NCBI RefSeq assembly: GCF_029624655.1
Contig: NZ_JARRSA010000003.1
Coordinates: 124,001 to 188,000 of the forward strand
DNA: 64,000 nucleotides
Source of the DNA: Roseicyclus salinarum
GTDB lineage: Bacteria > Pseudomonadota > Alphaproteobacteria > Rhodobacterales > Rhodobacteraceae
Direction: 5' to 3'
Of this stretch, positions 1 through 10,210 are shown in pieces (position 1 is the stretch's first letter; every line of letters begins with the position of its first letter). A program made the translations under genes and the position numbers. The notes beneath the pieces are model-generated. The model was not told the DNA's origin, did no database searches, and worked only from the letters and a program-made list of their open reading frames with translations.

Positions 1-1
1 G

Positions 2-241
2 CCCCGTGCAACCGATACGCCCTTCGTCGCGTTCTACACCGAGCCCGTGCCGTCGATCATGAACCCGCTCGGCATGAAGGGCTGCGGAGAGGCCGGGACT
101 GTCGGCGCGCTCGCCGCCGTGGCGAATGCCGTGCAGGACGCGCTGTGGGACCTTGGCATCCGCCAGGTCGACATGCCCTTCACGCCGTCGCGCGTCTGGG
201 CGATGCTGAACGAGGGAGAGCGGAGGGTTGCGGCGGAGTAG
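2..241 (+). CDS. Molybdenum hydroxylase large subunit, C-terminal end (5' truncated by window)
   Basis: The last 79 residues of a xanthine dehydrogenase/CO dehydrogenase-type molybdopterin-binding subunit; the rest lies left of the window. The frame is open from base 2 and carries the segment GMKGCGEAGTVGALAAVANA near the end. In this family the Glu of the G-E-A/S motif is the active-site base next to the molybdenum, and the following helix binds the cofactor. The enzymes hydroxylate purines, aldehydes or similar substrates and need a FAD subunit and a 2Fe-2S subunit, probably encoded upstream outside the window. The substrate cannot be told from the tail alone. The stop codon overlaps the start of the next gene by 14 bases, so the two may be translationally coupled. 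Confidence 0.85.
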   Translation, partial: PRATDTPFVAFYTEPVPSIMNPLGMKGCGEAGTVGALAAVANAVQDALWDLGIRQVDMPFTPSRVWAMLNEGERRVAAE

Positions 242-1316
242 GGGCCTCTGGACACGGATCGCGGGGTACCGGTCGCGGACCCCGTGCCTGCCGCAGGTTC
301 GCCCGACGCATACCCATGTCGTTCTTCTCGACGGCACGATGTCCTCGCTCCTGCGGGGGCGCGAGACAAACATCGGCCTGACCTACAGGCTGCTGTCCGA
401 GCTGCCGGCAAGCGCGCAGCTGACCCTCTATTACGAGCCGGGCATCCAGTGGCGCGGCCTCAGGCGCGCCCATGAGGTGATCGCGGGGATCGGTCTGAAC
501 CGGCAGATCCGCCGGGCCTACCTGTTCCTCGCGCGGAACTATGCGCCGGGCGACCGCATCGTGCTGATGGGCTATTCGCGCGGCGCCTACGCCGTGCGCT
601 CCCTCGCCGGGCTGATCGACAGGATGGGCCTGCTGCGGCCCGCGCAGATCGACGAGGAGACGCTCGACCGGGTCTACAGGCTCTACCGCGAGGCGCCCGA
701 CAGCGTGGAAGCGCGGGCGCTGAAGGCCGCGCGCTGCCACATGCAGGTTCCCGTGGACTTCCTCGGGGCCTATGACACGGTGCGCGCGCTTGGCGTCAGG
801 TGGCCGGTCCTCTGGCGCTTCATGCCGCTGCCGCACCCCTACCATTCCGACGCGCTGGGGCCCTCGACCCGCGTGGCGCGCCACGCGCTCGCCCTCGACG
901 AGCGCCGCGACGTCTACGCGCCGCTTCTGTGGAACGTCCCCGACGAGGCGGCTTCGTCGCGCGCGGTCCAGCAGATGTGGTTCCGCGGATCGCATGGCGA
1001 CGTCGGCGGGCAGCTCGAAGGCTTCAACGCGGCCCGTCCGCTGGCGAACATCCCGCTGGTCTGGATGCTGGGCGAGGCCGAGGCGGCGGGGCTGCCGCTG
1101 CCGCCGCTGTGGCGGATGCGCTACATCACCGATCCCGGCGCGCCGTCCGTCGGCACGACCCACGGCATGGGGCGGATGTTCGTCTTCCGCCATGCCCGCA
1201 AGGTCGGGCGCGATCCCTCCGAGCTGATCCACCCGACCGCGCGCGGCGTCGCGGCGGCGCGCGGCATCAGGCTTCCGGCGCCACGTCCCGCCGCGCATCC
1301 GGCAGCACCCGCCTGA
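228..1316 (+). CDS. DUF2235 family alpha/beta hydrolase
   Basis: A 362-residue protein whose core begins with VVLLDGTMSSL and contains the nucleophile-elbow motif GYSRGAYAVR at about residues 113-122 (G-x-S-x-G, Ser nucleophile). A later FRGSHGDVGGQ segment supplies the usual acidic and histidine surroundings of the active site. DUF2235 proteins are predicted alpha/beta hydrolases related to Tle1-type phospholipases; family members include both housekeeping hydrolases and type VI effectors. No type VI genes, immunity gene or signal peptide are seen, so a cytoplasmic hydrolase is more likely. The ATG at 228 overlaps the upstream gene; a later start near residue 30 would keep the whole domain. 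The substrate is unknown. Confidence 0.8.
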   Translation: MRRSRGLWTRIAGYRSRTPCLPQVRPTHTHVVLLDGTMSSLLRGRETNIGLTYRLLSELPASAQLTLYYEPGIQWRGLRRAHEVIAGIGLNRQIRRAYLFLARNYAPGDRIVLMGYSRGAYAVRSLAGLIDRMGLLRPAQIDEETLDRVYRLYREAPDSVEARALKAARCHMQVPVDFLGAYDTVRALGVRWPVLWRFMPLPHPYHSDALGPSTRVARHALALDERRDVYAPLLWNVPDEAASSRAVQQMWFRGSHGDVGGQLEGFNAARPLANIPLVWMLGEAEAAGLPLPPLWRMRYITDPGAPSVGTTHGMGRMFVFRHARKVGRDPSELIHPTARGVAAARGIRLPAPRPAAHPAAPA

Positions 1317-1336
1317 CGCGGTCGGGGCTGGCGGGG

Positions 1337-3760
1337 TCAGGCGCCCCGCGGCTTCGCGCGGAGAGTGGGATCGGCCTGCGTGGGGTCCTCGGGCCAGGGA
1401 TGCCTGGGGTAGCGCGCCCGCATCTCCTTGCGCACCTCGGCGTAGGAGCCGGCCCAGAAGCCGGGCAGGTCGGTCGTCACCTGGATCGGGCGCTGCGCGG
1501 GCGACAGCAGGACAAGGCGGATCGCAAGGCGGTCGCGGCCGATGACCGGATGCGTCGTCTCGCCGAGGACTTCCTGCAGGCGCACCGAGATTTCCGGCGT
1601 CTCGCCGCCGTAGTCGATGGCCAGCCGCCTGCCCAGCGGGGTCTCCCAGTGTTCAGGCGCGAGGCGGTCGACCTCCTGCATCCCGTCCCAGCCGGCATGT
1701 GCCCTAAGCGCGTCGTGCGGGTCGAAGCGGGACAGGCCGCCCGCGTCGCGGATGCCTTCCAGGAAGGGCAGCGCCCAGTCCTCCAGCGTGCCGAGAAGCG
1801 CCTCGTCCGACATATCGGCGACGCCCGCGAAGGCGATGCGCCTGCGCAGGAGGCGCGCCCGCCTGCTCCAGCCGAGGGCGTCCAGACCGAGGTCGCGGAT
1901 GCCCTCGGCCAGCGCGGCGCCCACGGCCTCGCCCGGTGGATCGCTCCAGCGGCGGTCGGCAAGGACGAGCGCGCCGAACGTCTCCTGCTCGCGCGCCTCG
2001 ACGCGGGCGGCGCGGCGCGACCAGCGGCAGGTCCTGCGCCACGCGATCCGGTCGGAGAACAGCGCGCGCAGGTCGGCCTCGTCGAGGCGCGCGGCGATGC
2101 GCACCCGCGCCTCGCGCCGGTCGCCGTCGAGGTCGGTCGCCACCAGAAGCCGCTCCTGCGCCAGCGGGTCGCCTTCGGGCAGGATCGCGCCGCTGCCGCC
2201 CGACAGCAGGTAGCGTGGCGCGTCGCCGGGCCGGCGCAGCGCCACCCGGTCGGGATAGGCAAGCGCGGCCCGCCCGCCCACGGAAAGCGGCGTGCCCGCC
2301 TCGTGGCGCGACAGGCGCCGCGTTTCCTCGCGGATGCGGGCCACGATGCCCGGATCGGCGCCGTGGCGCGTCGGGTCGTCCAGCGCCGCGAGCCTCTGGC
2401 CGAGGTCCGCGCCCGCGCCGCGCAGGGGGTCGCGTTCGGCCAGAAGGGCCGCGAGGCGCGCCGCCCCCGGCCCGCCGCGCCGCAGGAGGTGGCCAAGGCG
2501 CGGATGCAGCGGCAGGCGCACGAGGTCGCGGCCATGCGCGGTGATCCGCCCCGCGCCGTCAAGCGCGCCAAGCTCGGCCAGAAGCGTCCGCGCTTCGGCC
2601 AGCGCGCCCTCGGGCGGCGGCGTGAGGAAGCGCAACCCCTCCGCACCGTCGCCGGGACCGCCCCACTGGGCCAGCTCAAGCGCGAGCGAGGCAAGGTCCG
2701 CCGCCTCGATCTCGGCGGGCGGGAAGGCGGGCAGGGCCCCCTCCTGCCCGCGCGCCCAGAGCCGGTAGCACACCCCTGGCGCGACGCGCCCCGCGCGGCC
2801 ACGGCGCTGGTCGGCCTCGGCGCGGCTGACCGGTTCGGTAACGAGCCGGCTCATCCCCGTGCCGGGATCGAAACGCGCGCGCCGGGCGCGGCCCGCATCG
2901 ACGACGATGCGCACATCCTCGATCGTCAGCGACGTCTCGGCGATGGAGGTCGCGAGCACCAGCTTGCGTCCCTGCGCCTCGGGACGGATGGCGGCGCGCT
3001 GTTCCCGGAACGGCATCGCGCCATAGAGCGTGCGCAGGTGGATGCCCTCGGGCAGGCGCGGGGCGAGGCGCGCGGCGATCCGCCGGATCTCTCCCTCGCC
3101 CGGCAGGAAGCAGAGGCATCCGCCCTCGGCCTCGGTGACGGCGCGCAGCACGAGGTCCGCCATCGCGTCCTCCCAGCGCGCGCCGGGCGGCAGCGCGCGG
3201 TCGAGCCATCGCGTCTCGACCGGCCAGGCGCGGCCGTCCGACGAGATCAACGGCGCGTCGTCGAGCATCGCGGCCACGGGCGCGGCGTCGAGCGTCGCGG
3301 ACATCACGAGAATGCGCAGATCGGGCCTGAGCGCGCCGCGCGCCTCCCACGCCAGCGCGAGGCCGAGGTCGGCGTTCAGCGCGCGTTCGTGGAATTCGTC
3401 GAAGATGACGGTGCCGACACCCGGCAGGTCGGGCGCGTCCTGCAGCATTCGGGTCAGGATGCCTTCGGTCACGACCTCGATGCGGGTGCCCTTCGACACG
3501 CGCGCCTCGCCGCGGATGCGGTAGCCCACGGTCTGCCCGCAGTCCTCGCCCAGCGTCTCGGCCATGCGCTCGGCCGCCGCTCGGGCGGCGAGGCGGCGCG
3601 GCTCGAGGACGAGGATGCGGCCCTCCGCGCCCGCCTCGAGCAGGGCGAGCGGAACGCGCGTCGTCTTGCCCGCGCCCGGCGGGGCCTGCAGCACGGCGCG
3701 CCCCTCCGCGTCCATCGCCCCGATCAGGCGGGGCAGGACCTCTTCGATCGGCAGCGCCAA
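1337..3760 (-). CDS. hrpB: ATP-dependent helicase HrpB
   Basis: DEAH/RHA-family helicase of about 807 residues. Visible motifs are Walker A QAPPGAGKTT near residue 24, the box II sequence DEFHER near residue 115, SAT in VMSATLDA, and the QRRGRAGR motif VI further on; a long HrpB-specific C-terminal region follows. The family acts on RNA or nucleic-acid substrates, but the cellular role of HrpB is not settled. The open frame extends 101 codons further upstream, but that stretch is Pro/Arg-rich, lacks family similarity and overlaps meaB. The family N-terminus (LPIEEVLP) directly follows a TTG at 3760, so I take this non-ATG codon as start. The resulting length fits the usual 800-820 residues. 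Confidence 0.9.
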   Translation of the reverse strand: MALPIEEVLPRLIGAMDAEGRAVLQAPPGAGKTTRVPLALLEAGAEGRILVLEPRRLAARAAAERMAETLGEDCGQTVGYRIRGEARVSKGTRIEVVTEGILTRMLQDAPDLPGVGTVIFDEFHERALNADLGLALAWEARGALRPDLRILVMSATLDAAPVAAMLDDAPLISSDGRAWPVETRWLDRALPPGARWEDAMADLVLRAVTEAEGGCLCFLPGEGEIRRIAARLAPRLPEGIHLRTLYGAMPFREQRAAIRPEAQGRKLVLATSIAETSLTIEDVRIVVDAGRARRARFDPGTGMSRLVTEPVSRAEADQRRGRAGRVAPGVCYRLWARGQEGALPAFPPAEIEAADLASLALELAQWGGPGDGAEGLRFLTPPPEGALAEARTLLAELGALDGAGRITAHGRDLVRLPLHPRLGHLLRRGGPGAARLAALLAERDPLRGAGADLGQRLAALDDPTRHGADPGIVARIREETRRLSRHEAGTPLSVGGRAALAYPDRVALRRPGDAPRYLLSGGSGAILPEGDPLAQERLLVATDLDGDRREARVRIAARLDEADLRALFSDRIAWRRTCRWSRRAARVEAREQETFGALVLADRRWSDPPGEAVGAALAEGIRDLGLDALGWSRRARLLRRRIAFAGVADMSDEALLGTLEDWALPFLEGIRDAGGLSRFDPHDALRAHAGWDGMQEVDRLAPEHWETPLGRRLAIDYGGETPEISVRLQEVLGETTHPVIGRDRLAIRLVLLSPAQRPIQVTTDLPGFWAGSYAEVRKEMRARYPRHPWPEDPTQADPTLRAKPRGA

Positions 3761-3977
3761 GGCTCGGTCCCGTCTGTTGCTTCGCACCGCGCATAGATCG
3801 ACGCCGCACAGGGCCCCGTCAACCGCCAAAGCCCGCCTGCGGACGCCCGGCGTGCGCGGTCGAACGCGGGGCCGGGGTGGACAGGCGGGGCGGCATGCGG
3901 TCAAACACGTCGGACAGTAGGGTTCCGACGCCGAGGCGACCGGCACGGACGCCCCCGGCGGCAAAGACGAAGGTTCC

Positions 3978-4964
3978 ATGACCGAGACCGAAACGCTCGC
4001 AGACCGGATCCTCGCGGGCGACAGGCGCGCGCTGGCCCGCGCCGTGACGCTGGTCGAAAGCACGCGCGCCGATCACCGGGCCGAGGCGACCGCGCTGATG
4101 GAGGCTCTGCGCGGCGCGGGGCGCGAGGCGCTTCGGATCGGTCTTTCGGGCACGCCCGGCGTCGGCAAGTCCACCTTCATCGAGGCCTTCGGGATGATGC
4201 TGACGGCGGGGGGCCTGCGCGTCGCCGTCCTTGCGGTGGATCCGTCCTCGGCGCGGTCCGGCGGGTCGATCCTGGGCGACAAGACCCGCATGGAACGGCT
4301 GAGCCGCGAGAAGGGCGCCTTCATCCGGCCTTCGCCCGCGGCATCGCAGCTTGGCGGCGTGGCGCGCCGGACCCGCGAGGCGGTGGCGCTGTGCGAGGCG
4401 GCGGGGTTCGACGTGGTGCTGATCGAGACGGTCGGCGTCGGCCAGTCCGAGACGATGGTGGCGCAGATGTGCGACCTCTTCGTGTTGCTTCTGGCGCCCG
4501 CGGGGGGCGACGAATTGCAGGGCGTGAAGCGCGGCATAATGGAGATGGCGGACCTGATCCTCGTCAACAAGGCGGACGGCGATCTGAGGGCGAGCGCGAC
4601 GCGGACCGTGGCCGACTACGCGGGCGCGCTGCGGCTTCTGCGCAAGCGCCCGCAGGACCCCGAGGGCTTTCCCAAGGCGTTGCCGGTCTCGGCGGCGACC
4701 GGCGCGGGGCTGGAGGCGGCATGGGACGAGATGCGCGCGCTGGCCGCGTGGCGAAAGGCCGAGGGCTGGTGGGACCGGACGCGCGCCGGGCAGGCGGCGC
4801 ACTGGTTCGAGGAAGAGGTGCGCGCGGGCCTTCTGCGGCCGCTGGCCGAGGCGGCGGTCCGCGCCGAGATGGCCGCGCGGGGCCGCGACGTCGCCGAGGG
4901 ACGGATGACGGCGGCCGCGGCGGCGGAGGAGATGGTGGCGAAGCTTCGCGGCGCCACGTCCTGA
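3978..4964 (+). CDS. meaB: MeaB/ArgK-family GTPase, methylmalonyl-CoA mutase chaperone
   Basis: A G3E-family P-loop GTPase of 328 residues with Walker A GTPGVGKST near residue 58, a conserved ILGDKTRM segment, ETVGVGQSE as switch region and VNKAD as the base-specificity motif. MeaB protects and reloads the B12 cofactor of methylmalonyl-CoA mutase and related acyl-CoA mutases, which in Rhodobacteraceae serve propionate use and the ethylmalonyl-CoA pathway. The mutase is not in the window. The start has an AAGG-type ribosome site and follows a non-coding gap of about 217 bases that it shares divergently with hrpB once the TTG start of hrpB is accepted. Older annotations call this family ArgK. 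Confidence 0.9.
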   Translation: MTETETLADRILAGDRRALARAVTLVESTRADHRAEATALMEALRGAGREALRIGLSGTPGVGKSTFIEAFGMMLTAGGLRVAVLAVDPSSARSGGSILGDKTRMERLSREKGAFIRPSPAASQLGGVARRTREAVALCEAAGFDVVLIETVGVGQSETMVAQMCDLFVLLLAPAGGDELQGVKRGIMEMADLILVNKADGDLRASATRTVADYAGALRLLRKRPQDPEGFPKALPVSAATGAGLEAAWDEMRALAAWRKAEGWWDRTRAGQAAHWFEEEVRAGLLRPLAEAAVRAEMAARGRDVAEGRMTAAAAAEEMVAKLRGATS

Positions 4965-5073
4965 GGCGTTTCAAAAGGGCTGGCCAAAGGGACAGGCGCG
5001 CGTGGCGCAGGCGGCGATCGCCCCGTCCGTGGCGGTTCCTGCTTCGCCGGGCGGGCGGAAAGGGCCGCCGCGC

Positions 5074-5343
5074 CTAGCGGAACAACGCCTCGCCCTGCTC
5101 GTCGATGACCTGGCGGGCCTTGAGGAGCGAGAAATGCTCGGCCTCCTCGGCGCCCTGGATGATGTCGGCGCGCAGAAGCTGGTGGACCTTCGTCTCTCCG
5201 TCCACATCCTTCTCGATCCGCGCCCCGATCCGGAAGCCGCCGGGGGCGGATTGCGGTTGGGGAAAGATGCGGAAGTCCTTGTAGACCTCGGGCTCCTTGC
5301 CCGGTTTCGAACCGCCGCCGAAGAGCTTTCCGAAGATCGACAT
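5074..5343 (-). CDS. HlyU family protein
   Basis: An 89-residue protein beginning MSIFGKLFGGG with a compact beta-rich core (YKDFRIFPQPQ, RIGARIEKD) followed by a helical end. It matches the small HlyU-like family (PF10115) common in Rhodobacterales and Rhizobiales. Despite the name, this family is distinct from the ArsR-type HlyU activator of Vibrio, and its function in alphaproteobacteria is undetermined. There is no signal peptide or membrane segment. It stands alone between meaB and the frameshifted dedA gene, on the strand opposite to both. Confidence 0.75.
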   Translation of the reverse strand: MSIFGKLFGGGSKPGKEPEVYKDFRIFPQPQSAPGGFRIGARIEKDVDGETKVHQLLRADIIQGAEEAEHFSLLKARQVIDEQGEALFR

Positions 5344-5500
5344 GCCTCGCCCCGTTTTGCGTTACCGGCGGATCCTAGCGGGATATCGGCCTGCCGGAAA
5401 CCCATCGCGCCCGTCCGGGCGCGCTTTCACGCCGCGTCCGGGCGCTGTATGGCGGTGCCGGGACGCCCTGGGGCGATCTGCATTGCGCGGGGATCCGGCG

Positions 5501-6087
5501 ATGGCGTGGCTGGAACAGTTCATCGACACCTACGGCACGATCGCGGTCTTCGTGGGGACCGCGATCGAGGGCGAGACGGTCGCGATCCTCGGGGGCGTGA
5601 TGGCGCACCAGCAGCATGTCGCCTTCTGGGAGGCGGCGCTTGCGGCCGCGGCGGGGGGTATCTGTCGGACATCGTGATTTACGCGATGGGTCGCCGTTAC
5701 CAGGACCGCGCGCGGGTGCGGCGGGTGCTGGAACACAGGCATGTCTCGAGGATCGTGGCGCGGCTCTCCCGGAACCTTACGCTATTGGCGCTGGCCTTCC
5801 GGTTCATTCCCGGCCTCAGGACCGCAGGGCCCCTGTCGCTGGCGGCAGCGGGCATGAAAACCGTGCCCTATGCCGCGCTTACGGCCATTTCGGCGCTCGT
5901 CTGGGGCGTGGCCAGTGTTGCACTCGGCTACCTGCTGGGACAGGCGGTCGTGCTGCTTCTGGGCGATCTGCACCGTATCGAACATGCCCTGATCGCGCCG
6001 GCGCTTGTCGGCGTGGCCCTCGTGGCGGCGCGCATCCTGTGGCGGAGGCATCGGAGAAAGCGCGACGAGACCGAGCGCGCCGAGTGA
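5501..6087 (+). pseudogene. DedA family membrane protein, interrupted by a frameshift
   Basis: The first 58 codons, from the ATG at 5501 (MAWLEQFIDTYGTIAVFVG, then EGETVAILGG), match the N-terminus of a DedA/SNARE-associated (VTT-domain) membrane protein, but this frame stops at 5677. The family continues one frame back from about 5655: YLSDIVIYAMGRRYQ, then LALAFRFIPGLRTAGPL and two more membrane segments to 6087. The switch is in a run of six Gs at 5654-5659; one missing G would give AAAAGG joined to YLSD and a normal protein of about 195 residues. DedA proteins help maintain membrane potential and lipid carrier recycling. It could be a real mutation, a base-calling error in the G run, or less likely a -1 recoding site. 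Confidence 0.8.
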
Positions 6088-6125
6088 CCGGGGCCGAAGC
6101 GCGGTCTTGGCCCCTGACACGAGAA

Positions 6126-6154
6126 CCGGCCCCGCAGATCTCTCTGGGGGCCGG
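6126..6154 (-). terminator. GC-rich hairpin, possible rpoD terminator
   Basis: An 8-bp inverted repeat (CCGGCCCC at 6126-6133, GGGGCCGG at 6147-6154) lies 36 bases beyond the rpoD stop, between convergent rpoD and dedA. The tail on the rpoD strand is only weakly T-rich, so efficiency is uncertain. Confidence 0.45.
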
Positions 6155-6189
6155 ACAGGACATTCCGAACATGACGACAGGCCCGCTGC

Positions 6190-8178
<1,989 letters not shown>

Positions 8179-8252
8179 GGGCGTTGTCCTTTCGTGCTGG
8201 GCCCGGCTCGCGGTCCGAACGGCCGGCCCTTGCATCTGCAATCACATGTAGC

Positions 8253-8269
8253 GCGAATCACTGATTCGC
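8253..8269. promoter_or_regulatory. 17-base perfect palindrome between dnaG and rpoD
   Basis: GCGAATCA and TGATTCGC flank a single central C. The site is 12 bases past the dnaG stop and about 75 bases before the rpoD start, so it could be an operator for an rpoD-specific promoter. No T-run follows, which argues against a terminator. No regulator can be named. Confidence 0.4.
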
Positions 8270-8281
8270 CTAGGGCTACGC

Positions 8282-10210
8282 TCAGCTTTTCTTCGCTTGA
8301 CCGGCGCTGTTTAGCAACTCGTGGAAAGCAGCGCGGGCTTCGGGTGTGTCCCCAAACTGCTCGGCCGGACGGTCATCGCCCGGAGTCAGGGCCGCATGCT
8401 TGCCGCGAACAGCCTGTCTCAACCGGAATGCCAGCGTGCTGTCCTCTTCGATGGCTGCCTCCGCCAGGTCGTGTGCCGCCTCGCTCAACTCGTTCTCGAG
8501 CGCGCGCGCGGCGGCGTGTTTCGCGAATTCCTCCTGCAGGCAGGTCCGGGCGGCTGCCGGATCGTCTCGGCCGGAAAGGAATGGCGTGATGCGCAGATGG
8601 CCCGTCCCCTCGAGGCTTTCAAGGGTCTCGAGGTGTCCGGACGCCGAAAGCGCCTCGCGGAGTTGCTCGCGGTCCCGCTCGGGCGTGCAGACGAGGAACC
8701 ACGCAAGCCGCGCGGCGCGGTCGTCCTGCGGCTCGAGCCGTTCCAGACGCTCGCTGAATTCGTCGATCAGCGCCGGATAGCGGCACAGCGCGGCGAGGAT
8801 GAGCGCGCAGCGCAGGCTTTCTCCGCTGAGCTGTCCCGCCGCGGTCCGGGTCTGCGACAGCGGGGCGACGGCGGCCTCCGCGAAGCCCCGCCCGCGCCAT
8901 GTCCCGCGCCCGAAGGTCCTCGGCGGCGGCCGGAACAGCGCGCGGCGCATCTCGTTCAGGGCCTCGCCATAGTGGCGTTTCAGCGACGGGTCGGCGATGC
9001 GCGAGATCGCCTCGCGCAGGCGGCGGTCTAGGCCCGCGCGCCGCTCTGGCGTGTCGAAGGCCTGTCCCTCGGTCTCGCGCCGCCACAGCAGTTTCACCAG
9101 CGGCTCGGCCGCGTCGATCGCCTGCTGCATCGCCTGCGGCCCGCGCGCGCGGATCAGGTCGTCGGGGTCCTGCCCCTCGGGAAGGATGCAGAAGCTGAGC
9201 GAGCGGTCCGGGCCAAGATGCGGCAGCGCGAGGTCCACGAGGCGCATCGCGGCGCGCAGCCCCGCCTTGTCGCCATCGAGCGCGATCACGGGCTCTGGCG
9301 CGATGCGCCACAGCATCTGGAGCTGTTCCTCGGTGATCGCCGTCCCGAGGGGGGCGACGGCCGCCTCGAAGCCCGCGGCGACGAGGGCCACGACGTCCAT
9401 GTAGCCTTCGGCCACGACCAGCCTCTGGCCCTTGCCGGCGGCGGCGCGGGCCGGCCCGTGGTTGTAGAGGGCGCGCCCCTTGTCGAACAGCGGCGTCTCG
9501 CGCGAATTGAGGTATTTCGCCCGCGCGTCGGGATCCATCGCGCGCCCGCCGAAGCCGATGCAGCGCCCGCGCGCGTCACGGATCGGAAAGACGATGCGGT
9601 CGCGGAAGGCGTCGTATGGCGCGCCGCCGTCGTCGGGCCGCGTGGCGATGCCGGCCTCCAGCGTGTCGCGCTCGGGGATGCCCTTGCCGGTCAGCGCCTG
9701 AAGCGTGGCATTGCGCGACGCGGGCGCGTAGCCGATCTCGAAGCGGTCCAGCGTATCTTGCGACAAGCCCCGGCGCTGCAGGTAGGCGCGCGCCTCGGTC
9801 GCGGCCTGCGTCTTGAGCTGGAGGCGGAAGAAGGCCACCGCGGCCTCCGTCGCGCGGGCAAGCTCTCCGGCGCGGTCCGCTTTCTCTGCGGCCTTGGGGT
9901 CGCGCGCAGGCATCGTCATCCCCGCGTCCCGCGCCAGAAGCTCGATCGCCTCCATGAAGCCCACGTTCTCAGTCTCCTGCACGAAGCTGACGATGTCGCC
10001 CTTCGCGTGGCAGCCGAAGCAGTAGTAGAACCCCTTGCGGTCCTCGACGTGGAAGCTGGCCGTCTTTTCCTGGTGGAAGGGGCAGGGGGCCCACATGTCG
10101 CCCTTGGCCTGATTCGACTTGCGGCGGTCCCACAGCACCTTCCGCCCGGCCACCTGGGCCAGCGAAACACGGGTCTTCAGCTCGTCGAGGAAACCGGGGG
10201 GCAGGCTCAT
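8282..10210 (-). CDS. dnaG: DNA primase DnaG
   Basis: A 642-residue replicative primase. The N-terminal CHC2 zinc-binding domain is intact (CPFHQEKTASF followed by YYCFGCHAKGD), then the catalytic core with TOPRIM residues Glu in VVAEGYMDVV near 261 and DGD in ALDGDKAGLRA near 312, and a C-terminal DnaB-binding helical domain. It lays RNA primers at the replication fork. The ATG at 10210 (MSLPPGFLDELK) matches the family start; a TTG three codons upstream is less likely. It is followed by rpoD on the same strand. Confidence 0.97.
   Translation of the reverse strand: MSLPPGFLDELKTRVSLAQVAGRKVLWDRRKSNQAKGDMWAPCPFHQEKTASFHVEDRKGFYYCFGCHAKGDIVSFVQETENVGFMEAIELLARDAGMTMPARDPKAAEKADRAGELARATEAAVAFFRLQLKTQAATEARAYLQRRGLSQDTLDRFEIGYAPASRNATLQALTGKGIPERDTLEAGIATRPDDGGAPYDAFRDRIVFPIRDARGRCIGFGGRAMDPDARAKYLNSRETPLFDKGRALYNHGPARAAAGKGQRLVVAEGYMDVVALVAAGFEAAVAPLGTAITEEQLQMLWRIAPEPVIALDGDKAGLRAAMRLVDLALPHLGPDRSLSFCILPEGQDPDDLIRARGPQAMQQAIDAAEPLVKLLWRRETEGQAFDTPERRAGLDRRLREAISRIADPSLKRHYGEALNEMRRALFRPPPRTFGRGTWRGRGFAEAAVAPLSQTRTAAGQLSGESLRCALILAALCRYPALIDEFSERLERLEPQDDRAARLAWFLVCTPERDREQLREALSASGHLETLESLEGTGHLRITPFLSGRDDPAAARTCLQEEFAKHAAARALENELSEAAHDLAEAAIEEDSTLAFRLRQAVRGKHAALTPGDDRPAEQFGDTPEARAAFHELLNSAGQAKKS

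Noticed and set aside
800-3796. A 998-codon open frame on the + strand opposite hrpB
   Set aside because: It is rich in Arg, Ala, His and Gly, has no family motif and mirrors the codon structure of hrpB; such long antisense frames are common in high-GC genomes.
5650-5665. Programmed -1 frameshift in dedA
   Set aside because: The heptamer G GGG GGT would permit slippage, but no downstream stem-loop or pseudoknot is evident and DedA proteins are not known to need recoding; a one-base loss is simpler.
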